NCBI GenBank assembly: GCA_963931865.1 | Contig: OZ007510.1 | Span: 188,501 to 252,500 of the forward strand | Length of the DNA stretch: 64,000 nt | Reading direction: 5' to 3' | DNA from: Axinella damicornis | Taxonomy: Eukaryota > Porifera > Demospongiae > Axinellida > Axinellidae | Shown: positions 33,401 to 44,767 of the stretch, piece by piece | Numbering within the stretch: the stretch's first letter is position 1 | Layout of the letters: each line of letters starts with the position of its first letter | Position numbers and translations under genes: made by a program | Notes under the pieces: model-generated | What the model was told of the DNA's origin: nothing | Database searches by the model: none | What the model saw: only the letters and a program-made list of their open reading frames with translations

Positions 33401-36154
33401 GGAGGGAGGGAGGGAGGAAGGGAGGGAGGGAGGGAGGGAGGGAGGGAGGGAGGGAGGGAGGGAGGAAGGGAGGGAGGGAGGGAGGGAGGGAGGGAGGGAG
33501 GGAGGGAGGGAGGGAGGGAAGGATGGGAGGAGGGGAGGAGGGCATGAGGGAGGGAGGGAAGGATGGGAGGAGGGGAGGAGGGCATGAGGGAGGGAGGGAG
33601 GGAAGGATGGGAGGAGGAGAGGAGGGCAGGAGGGAGGGAGGGAGGGAAGGAGGGGAGGAGGGAGGGAGGGATGAAGCAGGCAGGCTACAACACCCACCTC
33701 ATCACAATTGAGGTAGGAGCACGAGGGGTCCCACACATGGCAGGCTTCTGCAGGCTCAAACAAGAACTACGACTTACCCGGACTGAGTTTTCATCTCTAC
33801 TGTCACATGTTTCTCACAAAGCAATCGAGGGGTCATTCAGCATTTGGTGTTCAAGGAACAGAGTAACCTAGATCCATAATAACTGTTTGCCTTTTTTTTT
33901 ATATATACATATATATTTTGTATCTCATAGCTTCCTCTGTGGTGGTCCAAAGTGTGTGCGCAATGTGATTTTTCCAAGCATTCTGGCATTTTTTGCTTTG
34001 GGAATACCCACCCCCTCATTGTACCCTGTATTTACTGCGGAGTCAATGAAGGTGCTCAAAAAAAACAACAAAAAAAAAAGGGAGGGAGGAGGGAGGGAGG
34101 AGGGAGGGAGGGAAGGAGGATCACACTATTTCAGGTGCAATGACGAGAGAGTGACTTACATCACAATTTCCCTGCTGAAGAGGGGGCAGTCCAGAGTGAA
34201 TGTCTCGTACTCTCCCCCCTCACCGCACACATTGATCCCATACTGCCTGTGCTGTGCAATAGAACCCCCATCACCATACAGCAATCAGCCCCAGCACTCA
34301 CAGGCAGTGGACAGGTGTGACCAATCAAATCACTTATAACATCAGGTTCATTTGTCCTTCCCCAGGCAACTCAGCTGAAGTAGCTCTCCGATGATTTCCA
34401 TTGCGGGACTGAAGTGGCCGATGAAATCAGATTTCCAGCATTTCATGTGGAGTCTAGTTAGCCGCAATCCAATCTGCAGTATCTTAGCGGACTGCCCACC
34501 CTCCCGGAAAGAAGCTTAGGCTGACTGACTCAGAGGATATAGCTAAGACAAAAGATTTGATTGGTCACTTTGGTCCACCGGACCCTCACCAGTTCACAGA
34601 GCTCTGGATAAATCTCTTCAATCGTCTTTCCCAGATGCTTGCCTGGAGTCAGACCTGATGCAGGAATCAGTAAAGCAAAGAATGTACTTCCACACACAAA
34701 TAGGACAAAGCAGAGGAGACATTGGAGACAGGGGGCATTGGGAGACAGGGAAACGGCGGGAGACAGGGGGGATGGTGGGAGATGGTGGGAGACAGGGGAG
34801 ATGGTAGGAGACAGGGGGGATGGTGGGAGATGGTGGGAGACAGGGGAGATGGTAGGAGATAGGGGAGATGGTGGGAGATGGTAGGAGATGGTGGGAGACA
34901 GGGGAGATGGTAGGAGATGGTGGGAGATGGTAGGAGATGGTGGGAGACAGGGGAGATGGTGGGAGACAGGGGAGATGGTGGGAGACAGGTGCGATGGTGG
35001 GAGACAGGGGAGACAGTGGGGAGATGGTGGGAGACAGGGGAGATGGTGGGAGACGGTAGGAGATGGTGGGAGACAGGTGCGATGGTGGGAGACAGGTGCG
35101 ATGGTGGGAGACAGGTGCGATGGTGGGAGACAGGGGAGATGGTAGGAGATAGGGGAGACAGTGGGAGATGGTGGAGATGGTGGGAGATAGGTGCGATGGT
35201 GGGAGACAGTGGGAGCCAGGAGGGGGAGGCAGACAGGGGAGACGATGGGAGACAGTGGGAGCCAGGAGGGGGAGGCAGACAGGGGAGATGGTGGGAGACA
35301 GTGGGAGCCAGGAGGGGGAGGCAGACAGGGGAGATGGTGGGAGACAGTGGGAGCCAGGAGGGGGAGGCAGACAGGGGAGACGGTGGGAGACAGTGGGAGC
35401 CAGGAGGGGGAGGCAGACAGGGGAGACGGTGGGAGACAGAGACCTACCCATGGAGGCAACCTTGATGATGACCGCCTTGACTTCGGCTTCAATCATCTCC
35501 TGCATGAGCTCCTCTTGATCCCTATGCCAGAGGTAGGCTAGGCACACCAATCCAAGGCGACTGCAGCTGGGTGGGCGAGAAGAAGGGGGAGAGAAGAGGA
35601 GGAGAGCTCAGCACTACCTACACACGGCCAACTGTCCACATCAAACACTAACACATTCTCCACTCTGAGCCGCTGGTAGTCTGACAGCACTGCTCCACAA
35701 GCCACGCCCTCCACCTCCACCTCTCCCCTCACCCTCCTGAGCAGCTCGTACAGATCCTCCACCTCATCCCCTTCCACTGGAGAGTACTGCAGCTCCTGAG
35801 CAAAGGCCCGCCCCCGGGTGTTCACACGGTACAGTGGTAATTCCATAGCCTCGGCATACAGCACGATACCCTCATGTCCAACGGTCTGGAACATGAAGCT
35901 GTCCAGCTCATCTGCATAACGGACGATGCATCTCATCACCATACATACTGAGCAGTACTTAATGTCAGGCAGTGCTGACCGCTGTCTTGGGGTTGAAGAT
36001 TGGCGAGGGCCACTATCCGGTGTCCAGCAGCTGCACACTGCATCATGCTATAGCAGCTGTCCTTGCCACCACTGCAGCGAGAGAGCAGTACAGGCTCACT
36101 ACGTCACATCCTGTGCAGTAAGCCTGATCACCTTATCAATGCAACCACTCGCAT
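27436..36154 (-). CDS. DPH6: DPH6 diphthine-ammonia ligase with C-terminal YjgF-like domains
   Basis: This enzyme performs the last step of diphthamide synthesis on eEF2 (ATP-dependent amidation of diphthine). Exons on the minus strand: 36132-36154, 35980-36071, 35653-35911, 35448-35560, 34590-34654, 34160-34242, 33254-33347, [32193-32227 tentative], ~31877-31968 or 31975, 30415-30532, 30007-30163, 29126-29335, 28601-28718, 28387-28485 and 27436-~27785. The N-terminus has the PP-loop ISGGKDSCY, then DELDSFMFQTVGHEG, EGDEVEDLYELL, CGEGGEYETF and HSDDAFAPVGYL, all hallmark DPH6. Downstream, VVLVYLYLAHMTDYAAVNA and HWAPANIGPYSQAYS / FAAGQIGLHPGSM belong to YjgF/RidA-like domains, as in fungal and plant Dph6 but not human DPH6. 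With the 35-nt exon and the 31968 acceptor the model closes at 1908 nt (635 aa). The joins around that exon and the last acceptor are uncertain. Most long introns contain minisatellites. Confidence 0.88.
27790..28230. repeat. G-rich minisatellite in last DPH6 intron
   Basis: Irregular units of GGAAGGGGAGTGGTGCTGTG followed by AGGGAGAG, with GTGTGAGAGGGTGGCAG spacers. The array begins within ~15 bp of the last-exon acceptor of DPH6, so on the transcript it is an extended C/T-rich tract leading into the 3' splice site. Confidence 0.8.
29381..29890. repeat. 26-bp minisatellite in DPH6 intron
   Basis: About 19 copies of GTGAGGGGTGGGGCAGAGAG followed by GTGAGG (variants GTGCGG, GGGACAG, GGGCGG). 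It lies between the exons at 29126-29335 and 30007-30163, starting about 45 bp from the exon acceptor. On the transcript strand it is C/T-rich (CCTCACCCTCACC). The 200-400 aa frames are artefacts. Confidence 0.93.
30537..31690. repeat. 27-bp minisatellite in two opposed arrays (DPH6 intron)
   Basis: The unit TCCTGACCCCTCACTGCAGG continues GTGTTTG/A. About 33 near-perfect copies lie at 30789-31690 in plus orientation, and four copies lie at 30537-30645 in the opposite orientation, with ~140 bp of other sequence between. The four opposed copies are in sense with the DPH6 transcript and abut the acceptor at 30533. Each unit contains CCCCTCACTGCAG, a good 3' splice site sequence. The two arms could form a stem in the pre-mRNA. 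Confidence 0.95.
32399..33040. repeat. ~48-bp tandem array of a hairpin MITE unit (DPH6 intron)
   Basis: About 13 copies of CCTCATTCCCAGGCTGCGTG followed by GCTGGGAAGGAGGCTAGGCATACTACAG. Each unit is itself a small inverted repeat (CCTCATTCCCAG / CTGGGAAGGAGG) of the same family as the dispersed hairpins at 4983, 42724 and 61444. The array sits in DPH6 intron 7. Confidence 0.92.
33355..33675. repeat. (GGGA)n-type purine array beside a DPH6 acceptor
   Basis: A long run of GGGAGGGAGGGA with GGATGGGAGGAGGGGAGGAGGGCATGA interruptions. On the transcript strand it is a (CCCT)n pyrimidine tract ending in CCTCCTGCAG, the acceptor of the exon starting at 33347. It is capable of triplex or G-quadruplex formation on the opposite strand. 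A smaller copy lies at 34079-34116. Confidence 0.9.
34725..35435. repeat. GGTGGGAGACAGGGGA minisatellite in DPH6 intron 4
   Basis: Units of 9-24 bp (GATGGTGGGAGACAGGGGA) give way to a longer ~60-bp unit containing GGGAGCCAGGAGGGGGAGGC near 35200-35430. The array starts about 12 bp from the donor of the exon ending at 35448. Frames of 300 aa on both strands are artefacts. Confidence 0.92.
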
Positions 36155-36315
36155 TGTGGCTTCTGGTGCTGTGAACACGCCAAGGAAAGGACACTGTCAG
36201 GACACTCCACGTGGACACCTGTACTAAATCTCGGAACCAGACCTTTGGCATGGGGGTCTGGTTCCGAGACTACACTGCTATAGGGATTTCCCCTACTTCA
36301 TCCTGTACATGTGTA
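36155..36315. promoter_or_regulatory. Divergent promoter region DPH6 / RDM1 with a hairpin
   Basis: 161 bp separate the two start codons. It contains a 15-bp perfect hairpin TCTCGGAACCAGACC ... GGTCTGGTTCCGAGA (36229-36269), so a fold-back element sits inside the shared promoter region. Confidence 0.6.
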
Positions 36316-37803
36316 ATGGCTGAACGGGTGGAGCTCATTCCATTCCTGCAGCCGGACGGGGAGGAGAAGACCCTCTACGTTACAGGCATTCCGACCAGCC
36401 TTCCCTACGAGGACAAGTGGCACGTGCTGTGGGAGGCCTTCAGTGACTTCGGCCTCCTCTATGATGTCCACCTCCCCATGCAGACTACCCACATTGAGGC
36501 CCCAGGTGCAACTGTAGCCGCACCCCCAGGCTCTGGTGCAACTGAGTACGCCTTTGTGAAGTTCTACTCCTCAAGAGCAGCGTCCACTGCACAGAAACAT
36601 GCTGAAAGATGGGGGATCCGAATGTCTGGCTGGATACTTAGGGTTAGTTGTGTGCAGGTGGCTAGGCAATACCTTAATTAGTTGTGATTGTCTACCTGTA
36701 GGTTCTTTCTCAGACCTTTAATTAAGAGAGTCTGGATTTTCAGACTAAGGACTCTCCTTTGTTGTCTTGTGGGCCACCCATGATGAGTCCAGGCCCACGA
36801 CGCTACATGAAAGGTGCACTCGTAGCTGTTCCATGTACATAGGTGAAGTTTGCAACTCGCAAGGCTGCTCCTACTCGCCCACCTCCTCCACTGCACATCA
36901 GTAAGTGCTGGGAGCTGGCTAACCACTATCTTGGATTCAATGGCTGGTCGGTTAGAGTGGTATCACTGGACGACAGCGGACCAACTCCTGGGACACACAT
37001 GGTGTGCTTCTGCTGTGTGGCTGCACTCCGAGTGAGTGGGTGTGAGGTGCAGAGTGTGGGAGTGGGAGAGGGGAGCCTGGAGATGGAGGAAGACGCCAGT
37101 GAGTTACCTGTTGTTGGGTACAGCTGCAGCAACTTCTTCCTCAGCCCAAATCCCATTACATTACTTGAAAGAGCTACACTAGCCAGTCGTGCAGATTGGG
37201 GAGGAGTATATAATGCTACATAGTGAGGCATATGCATGCCAGACTTGCTCAAGGAGTCCTCCATTACAGAGGAGGTACGGAAACCCTTATAATTGTCCGA
37301 TCATCATGTTCATCCTCCGAGTGGGCATAGTGTATCCAGCTAGTTGGTCAGATGCTTCCTGTTCAGTCTTAATTGCCTCTGCACTGTACGTGGTATATTG
37401 TATTTGTCTCCCATACACTGTAGCCCCACTTCAGAGGGTGCAGGCGGTGGGCACGGCTAAGAAGCAGGCCTTCCACAGGGCATGTGAACAGGCATTTTCA
37501 AAGGTGGTGATCGCTGTGATGCCCGGTGGAAAGGTTGGAGTGCAGGTACATGTAACTATACCAGCTATGGGCAACAGATATCTATGCCTGATCAGTCCAT
37601 GCATGCCTGACAGTGTGCCTCAATCCTGTCCTCAGATTCTCAGAGATGCTGAGGAGCATGCTGACAGCCTGCTCCAGAACATCATGGATGGCTGCCCTCC
37701 AGTACAGCATTGCCCAGAACATGAAGAGCAGGCCACAAACTCGACCCCGCACACAAAGACACACACAGAAAATGGAAATTGTGGAAAGGAAGCGATTAGC
37801 TAA
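36316..37803 (+). CDS. RDM1: RDM1, RAD52 motif-containing protein
   Basis: Five exons: 36316-36642, 36843-37098, 37243-37274, 37435-37545 and 37636-37803. They total 894 nt and give 297 aa (human RDM1 284 aa). Residues ~15-105 form an RRM: KTLYVTGIP, then HVLWEAFSDFGLLYDVHL, and EYAFVKFYSSRAASTAQKHA (RNP-1-like). Residues ~125-145, CWELANHYLGFNGWS, match the RD motif shared with RAD52; near 205-240, AKKQAFHRACEQAFSKVVI continues the similarity. RDM1 binds nucleic acids and is implicated in the response to cisplatin-type DNA damage. The 32-nt exon 3 was chosen because it alone keeps the frame (donor A|GTGAGT, acceptor ATGCCAG|AC). The start MAERVELIPF matches the family. The stop lies only 36 bp before the next gene on the same strand. 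Confidence 0.88.
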
Positions 37804-37839
37804 CTACAATAATATTGCTAACCTGCAACTGCTGTAATC
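37804..37839 (+). other. 36-bp intercistronic gap RDM1 / dehydrogenase
   Basis: The RDM1 stop TAA ends at 37803 and the ATG of the next gene is at 37840, same strand. The gap has no AATAAA and is too short for an independent 3' UTR, terminator and promoter. An acceptor-like GCGATTAG ends at 37800. Confidence 0.7.
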
Positions 37840-38501
37840 ATGAAAGTCTACGTGATGTCCGATATTCTAGGGCTGTTTTCAGCCATTGTGCGCAGATGCA
37901 AGGACCTCCGAGGAGTTCATTTCACGCAGCTGAACGTGGGGGGTGCGGGGGAGACTAGTGAGTGCACGAATGCCAAGCAGGCATGCATCCTCCTCACAGC
38001 AGACACCCTCCATGCATGCACCAGCCATCTCCCAACTGCAGCAGGCTGACATCGTTGTGTGCGAACCTGCACCGATTGCAGAGCACATGTCATCTCTGTC
38101 CACCGTCAGATGGGTCCACAGTACTTGGGCAGGTGCATATAGTATGCTAGCAAAGATAATAATATTATATCTATGATGCTAGCCATTTTCTTGGGCCTCC
38201 GGTACTGCCTTGGGCTTTTGTGGCAACTCTTAATCTCTTTTCCACTAACTGTGACTAAGACATATCCATAAGACTTAAGTGGTGTGTTTGAGCTTACAGC
38301 TGTGACCCTCCTGTGAGGAGTGCCTGTGGTTCACGCACAGTAAATCACTAATACAGAATCTGCTGCAACTTTGTAATGTTTCAGTGCCTCTAGTGCTTTA
38401 TGCAGGAAGTGACCTCTGCCTAGTCAATCTGAGACTCCTCCCCTGGGAATGACTGCTCCGAATTCCATGCAACGAATTCCATGTTCAACAAATTCCATGC
38501 T

Positions 38502-38541
<40 letters not shown>

Positions 38542-39723
38542 CCTCATCTGCATATAAACAAACACACACTTCTATAATATATTAAGAATTGGAGGTATGT
38601 TAATATTATTCTCGATCCATGCAGGTGTGAACGAACTGGTTTCTCTGTCCTCTCGCCCTCTGTTCCTCCTGACCCGTCATGGGGACGGTTTTGGCCAGCT
38701 CATGGCAGAGTATGTGGTGGCCCAGGCGGTGAACTGGGAGCGCAGGATGTTCAGAGCACATGATGACCAGATGAAACGGATATGGTAAGATTGTCCTGCC
38801 AGGAGATATGAACTGCAATCTCTTGAGTGATTATGGGTTGCTGCTTATGGAGAAGAATGCATGGCATACACTCTGCCAGGACTGGCCTTATTCTGTTTCT
38901 ATGCTAACCCAACAGTGCATGCTTGTCCGCTAGTCTTGCACATGGTTCATCCATGACTGCAGGGACTCATCCGGTCTGGCACGTGTGTACTGGTCCCTGT
39001 CCAGCCTCACGATTGGCATTCTGGGAGTGGGAAACATTGGAAGGCGGAGTGAGGAACTGGCTCTGCACTACAAGCAGCTAGGTTGCAAACACCGGAATAA
39101 ATTCTACTGAACATGTGTTCAGCAAGTGCATCTGGTATTTGCATCCTAACATGTGCATGATACAGAGCAGCCGTTGCATCCTCGACTGCTTTCCTGCTGC
39201 TTGCAGTTGCAGAGGTGTGCAAGGTCTTGGGAATGACCGTGTGGGGACTTACACGCAGCCCAGTCGCTGATGAAACTAGGTCTCCGCACGTCGACCAGTA
39301 CAGGTCTGATCCTCATCATCCTATAGCTGGCTCAGTTGTTGAGTTGTTATTGTGTACCGCAGGCAATTGGATGGACTACCAGAGCTGCTATCCAACAGTG
39401 ACTATGTGTGTAATATTCTTCCAAGTACAGCGCAGACACGAGGGCTGCTGGATGGGGACATTCTGAGGCACTGTACCAGCAAAGTGAGCTCACACTCTGG
39501 CCACAGGTTAACTTGCTGGACAGCTCGAGGCAACCTGTGGCCAGTGCATGGCCAGGTGGCCTCACCCAGTCTCCACACACACACAAACAGAAGTCAGTGT
39601 TCATCAATGTCGGAAGAGGAGACATAGTCAGTGATGCCACCCTCATCCACTCAATCCAGTAAGACATCATGTTTACATGTGTCCCATCACACATGGTGAC
39701 TGCCTCTGCCCCCCCCCCCCCCC

Positions 39724-39760
<37 letters not shown>

Positions 39761-40293
39761 AGACAGGGCTGGTTGGCAGGAGCAGTATTGGATGTATTTG
39801 AAAACGAGCCTCTACCAACTGACAGCAAGCTGTGGAGCATGCCTGAGGTAGTCAGTGGTTCTCATTCCCAGGCCTCCTCTCCAGCCTTGTCACTCAGTCT
39901 GGGGGGGGGGGGGCTGAGGCTGATGGTTGGTGACATGGACCCTCCCCTCCATCTCAGGTGGTGGTGACTCCGCATTGTGCTGCTGGGACCCCAGTGGAGG
40001 AGGTGGGTATACCACTGCTCACCTCTCACCCGTAACATCATGACAGAAATGAAGGGATTAGAACTAGAGTGGACTTGCAAAGCCAAGGGTCTAGGCAAGC
40101 ACTTGAGGAGTGTCTGAAAATTGCCAATGCTGCTATTAATAACCATAGCACACATCTTGCTTGCCCTACAGAATCATGATTGTGGCTTTCAATATTAACA
40201 AATTTCACTGTGTACCCTCCCCCCCTCCCTTGCACGCACACACACACACACACACCCCAAATCCCAAATCCCAAATCCCCACACACACACGCA

Positions 40294-40325
<32 letters not shown>

Positions 40326-40417
40326 CACAGGCTGCAGAGCTCTTTGTCCAGAACTTAAGATTGTACTTGGCTGGGAAGCCACTCAAGTACGTGGTGGACT
40401 GGGACAAGGGATATTAG
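37840..40417 (+). CDS. D-isomer-specific 2-hydroxyacid dehydrogenase
   Basis: Ten exons: 37840-37957, 38025-38132, 38625-38784, 38963-39048, 39207-39303, 39363-39483, 39591-39658, 39763-39847, 39958-40002 and 40331-40417. They total 975 nt and give 324 aa, typical for the family. The Rossmann motif is IGILGVGNIGRR (GxGxxG) with downstream basic/acidic residues. The catalytic Arg is in FINVGRGDIV, the Glu in VFENEPLP and the His in VVTPHCAAGTPVEE. The N-terminal substrate domain includes LSTVRWVHSTWAGV, reminiscent of glyoxylate/hydroxypyruvate reductase and GhrA-type NAD(P)H enzymes. The exact substrate is unknown. It could act on the same C2 metabolite family as the phosphatase at 14 kb (glycolate/glyoxylate), but they are not neighbours. 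The exon 2 start was chosen by phase. Introns carry a 38-bp G run (38503-38540) and CA repeats. Confidence 0.88.
38503..38540. repeat. 38-bp poly-G run
   Basis: An uninterrupted G homopolymer lies in intron 2 of the dehydrogenase. It is one of several very long G/C homopolymers in the window (6841-6863, 7431-7451, 40691-40710, 41898-41912, 43810-43846, 44752-44773, 60187-60203). Exact lengths are likely to be unreliable in sequencing. Confidence 0.9.
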
Positions 40418-40521
40418 ACATTGCCATCTCTTGTACGGACAGTGCAATATATACTGGTACACATGGTGAACTCTGCATGGAATGGTGGATCACTGTGATG
40501 GGAGGGTACATATAGGTGACA

Positions 40522-43500
40522 CTAGGGGTCCGGGATCTGCCAGCCACACCCCCTACCAGTCTCATACAGCTGCTGAAGGGACTTAGCTAGTGTATTGCAG
40601 GTCTGAAGTTCTTGGTACTTTCGGTAGAGTAGCATTGCTGTTCTTGCGTCCTCTGCACTATCGTGGGCACCGTCCTGGATACGGATACCTGGGGGGGGGG
40701 GGGGGGGGGGGCAAGCTCTAGGCTTATAACCTGTCATACCGGTGGTGAACTGGCCCAGGGGGCAACACACCTGTGTAGAACCATGCGAGGAACTTGAGGG
40801 AGACAAATCTCTGCTTGGGGCAGTGGAACAGCTCCACTGTGTCCACCACCTGCTCAGGGGGGACCTGCCGTGGGAACAAGCTCATGTCAGTGTCACAGAC
40901 TGAACAGAGCAGCTGCGCAGTGAGGGGTGTGCAGTGGGCCCGGGGCTGTGCAGTGAGGGGTGTGTAAGGTGGGCCCGGGGCTGTGCAGTGAGGGGTGTGT
41001 GCAGTGGGCCCGGGGCTGTGCAGTGAGGGGTGTGTGCAGTGGGCCCGGGGCTGTGCAGTGAGGGGTGTGTAAAGTGGGCCCGGGGCTGTGCAGTGAGGGG
41101 TGGGGCTGTGCAGTGAGGGGTGTGTAAAGTGGGCCTGGGGCTGTGCAGTGAGGGGTGTGTAAAGTGGGCCCGGGGCTGTGCAGTGAGGGGTGTGTGCAGT
41201 GGGCCCAGGGCTGTGCAGTGAGGGGTGTGTAGAGTGGGCCCGGGGCTGTGCAGTGAGGGGTGTGTAGAGTGGGCCTGGGGCTGTGCAGTGAGGGGTGTGT
41301 AGAGTGGCCCCAGGGCTGTGCAGTGGGCCCAGGGCTGCGCAGTGAGGGGTATGTAAAGTGGGCCTGGAGGGGTGTGTAAAGTGGGCCCAGGGCTGTGCAG
41401 TGAGGGGTGTGTAGGCCCGGGGCTGTGCAGTGAGGGGTGTGTAAAGTGGGCCTGGAGGGGTGTGTAAAGTGGGCCCAGGGCTGTGCAGTGAGGGGTGTGT
41501 AGGCCCGGGGCTGTGCAGTGAGGGGTGTGTAAAGTGGGCCCGGGGCTGTACAGTGAGGGGTGTATAAAGTGGGCCCGGGGCTGTGCAGTGAGGGGTGTGT
41601 AAAGTGGGGGTGTGCAGTGAGGGGTGTGTAAAAGTGGGGGCTGTGTGGCGAGGGAGTGTAAAATCATAATGATGCCCATGGTGAGTGGGTGGTGTGTGAG
41701 GTGTACCCACCAGAATATTAATGACCCTGAAGTCCTTCTTGAGCCCATGACCGAAAAACTTCACCCCACTCTCCAGCAGATAGAGCAGTTTGAGGTAGCT
41801 GGCTTTCAACGTAGTGAGGTGCTTGGAACTCATCATGGCATCCAGGTCCCCAGGCTTGATCCCTGAGAACTTGGTCAGGTAATCCACCACCTTCATGGGG
41901 GGGGGGGGGGGGGCAATGGCTAGGATTTAAGTAGAACAGAAACCTCAAGATTAAGGCTAGCCTGTTTCCCAGACCTTGCAGAATCACAAGACACCTGTCC
42001 AATGCCTACCTGTTCTGAAGTGGCGATGTAGTCATCAATGAATGGCGATCCCTCCAGTGGACCCCTCCTACAGTCACATAACACAGTGCAATGCCTGATT
42101 AACATGCACCACTCTGACCTCTGACTGGACTAACCCTCTGACGACCGTGATCCTGGCCACGCTGAGCTGGCTGGGTTTCAGTGTGGTGTGTGTACCATCG
42201 CTCTTCACCTCTGCCTCCTCCTGCAGAGATGATACCCAGCAACAGTAATGCCACCCACCATCCCAGGATGCCTACTCCAACCACGCCCACCATCCCATGA
42301 TGCTGGTGGAGCAAGTGATGGCAGTGCACCACACACACCTGGTTGAGGGTGACAAACTCTGCGTCAATGCCCACGGGGTCTCCCCGAGCAGGCAGTTCAT
42401 GCAGAGCGAGGGGAGTGAAGGTGACTGGGGACTGGAGCGGACGAGGTCCGTGAGTCTCAGCCAGCAGCACTGTTGGCTCCAGCTGAGACGTGACTGGGAA
42501 CGATGTGGAGGTGTGTGCAGGAGGAAGGAGGATAACAGATCGTTCTCCATGTAAGAACGCAGCTGTACTAACTGGTGGTGTCAAAGAATTGTGTGTATCC
42601 CCTCTGAGCATAGATGAGGATGCAGGGGGTGAGCCAGTCCAAGGGGAACATGGCCGCCTCACACTGCAGGCAGAGAGGGAGGCATCACCACCACGTGAGG
42701 AGTGAGCTAGCCAGTGACCTACCAGCCTCGTTCCCAGGCTGTGTACACGGCCTGGGAACGAGGCTAGTGACCTACCGACTTGATAGGAGTGATGGCAAAG
42801 TCATTGAAGAGATACCACTGGGCCTTGGGAACACCCTGAGCATTGGGGAGGGAGTAATGGAGAGCAATGGAGGAGGGGCAGTGGAGGAGGGGGCAGTGGG
42901 GGAGCATTGGAGGAGAGGAGGGAGTAATGGAGGAAGCAATGGAGGAGAGGAGGGGGCAATGGAGGAGGGAGCAATGGAGGAGGGGGCAATAGAGGAGGGA
43001 GCAATGGAGGAGGGAGCAATGGAGGAGGGGCATTGGAGGAGGGGGCAATGGAGGAGGGGCAATGGAGGAGGGGGCAATGGAGGAGGGAGCAATGGAGGAT
43101 GGAGCAATGGAGGAGGGGCATTGGAGGAGGGGGCAATGGAGGAGGGGCAATGGAGGAGGGGGCAATGGAGGAAGGAGGGGGGGCAATGGAGGAGGGAGCA
43201 TTGGAAGAGGGGGCAATGGAGGAGGGAGCAATGGAGGAGGGGGCAATGGAGGAGGAGGCAATGAAGGAGGGAGTAGGTCTATCATTAGTGTCGTCAACAC
43301 CTCACGAGTGTTCCCTACCTCCCTCCGGGAGTGGTAGGAAGGACTGACGCGGATGTGCGTCACCAGGTTACCGGGAGCCTCCATCCAGGGCTCCCTCACG
43401 TGGCCCACCACCATTGTAAGGTCGTACGCTGCTGACCGCTGGGTGTGGGGGGTGGGGAGACATTGGATCACCAGCACAGCACACCACAGAACCCCCTGAG

Positions 43501-43795
43501 AGGTACAAGTTGGTAAAACATCTACAATGGTTCTCCTGTGCAAACAAGCGTACCTTTGGATCAGCACTGGGTGTGCAATCCTCCTCCTCAGGCAACTCCC
43601 TCACATCCAGCCGGTTGTTATCGTCCAGAGTGAGCTCCATGGAGAGGGGGACCCACGGGGTCCCAACGGCCTGCTGTCGCCGCCAGAAGTCTCGGTCATG
43701 CTCGGACTCCACCTGACAGTTGAGTGAGAGCACATAGGGCAGCGCACACAGTGACTTCCTCTGGTTCTGAGGTAGGAAGGGTGCGTGTGGTGTGT

Positions 43796-43846
<51 letters not shown>

Positions 43847-44736
43847 TACAATGTTACCTCTCAAATCGATGGAATGTTAACTCTACAGTACCAGTACCTA
43901 CCGTGGACTTGTACTTGGCACACTGCTCACACCAGCCATGGATCCTCTGCTGACGACAGATGCTGCGCTCCAGGACAGAGCCAAACGAGGTCTTCTCCCT
44001 CGCTCCTGCATCTGACTTTGAGGGGTTGGCGTGGCCTGAGGTGAGAGTGTCATCGACACGTCCATCAGTGGAACATGAAGCATCCATCGAGCCATTGACA
44101 TTCATACTGGTGGAGTGAGACACACCTCCGGAGGTGCTCTCCCCGCGTCCCTTACTTCCCTCACCTGGTACGTTGTGTGGATAGAGGAGGGAGAAGAGGA
44201 GCTCTGTGCTCCGTCTGGTGGAGCTCCACTCACACCGGCACACACTCACCGTCTCCACCTCAGACCCAAACAGCCGCTGCATGACTGATGCTCCTTCATT
44301 CCCCTCCCCAGAACCCGTCTGGCCTTCTGGACTGGCAGGTACCGGTTGGGTCTCCTGCAGAAGGCAAGAGAAGGATGGGATTAGAGCACCCTCACCTCCA
44401 CACCCCATCACACCCACACACCCCGTCACATGTACACACCCCCCACATGTACACACTTGGTTCAGCTGCTGAAGGACAAAGCGGTTCCAGTTCTGGATGA
44501 GTTTTCCGTAATCGGCTCTCTGCTCCTCCCCCTCCCAGTTCAGCAGCAGCCCCAGTGCAGACGCCTCTCGGAGAGTCCGGAATGCCCGCAGGAAGTTGCT
44601 GGCCTGACAGCTACGACCGTCAGAGTGGTCGAGCATGTGGAAGAGGAAGCCAAGCTCACAGGACAGACAGAACTCCTTGGGACAGAGGTGGTTCTGCATC
44701 GCACACCGTACTGGCTCAAGGAAGTACAGCACCTGT

Positions 44737-44767
<31 letters not shown>

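Noticed and set aside
33640..33770. Extra DPH6 exon around EACHVWDPSCSYLNCDE
   Set aside because: It has acceptor- and donor-like ends, but including it breaks the frame; joining the exon ending at 34160 directly to that starting at 33347 gives ITSSEVCIHSDDAFAP, matching the family.
34530..35550. 310-320-aa Pro-rich minus-strand frames
   Set aside because: DPH6 exons 4 and 5 are joined artificially through an intronic repeat with no stop codons.
40724..41896. 390-aa minus-strand frame
   Set aside because: PAN2 exons 21 and 22 are joined through an intronic minisatellite; splice sites and homology place the exon ends at 41711 and 40864.
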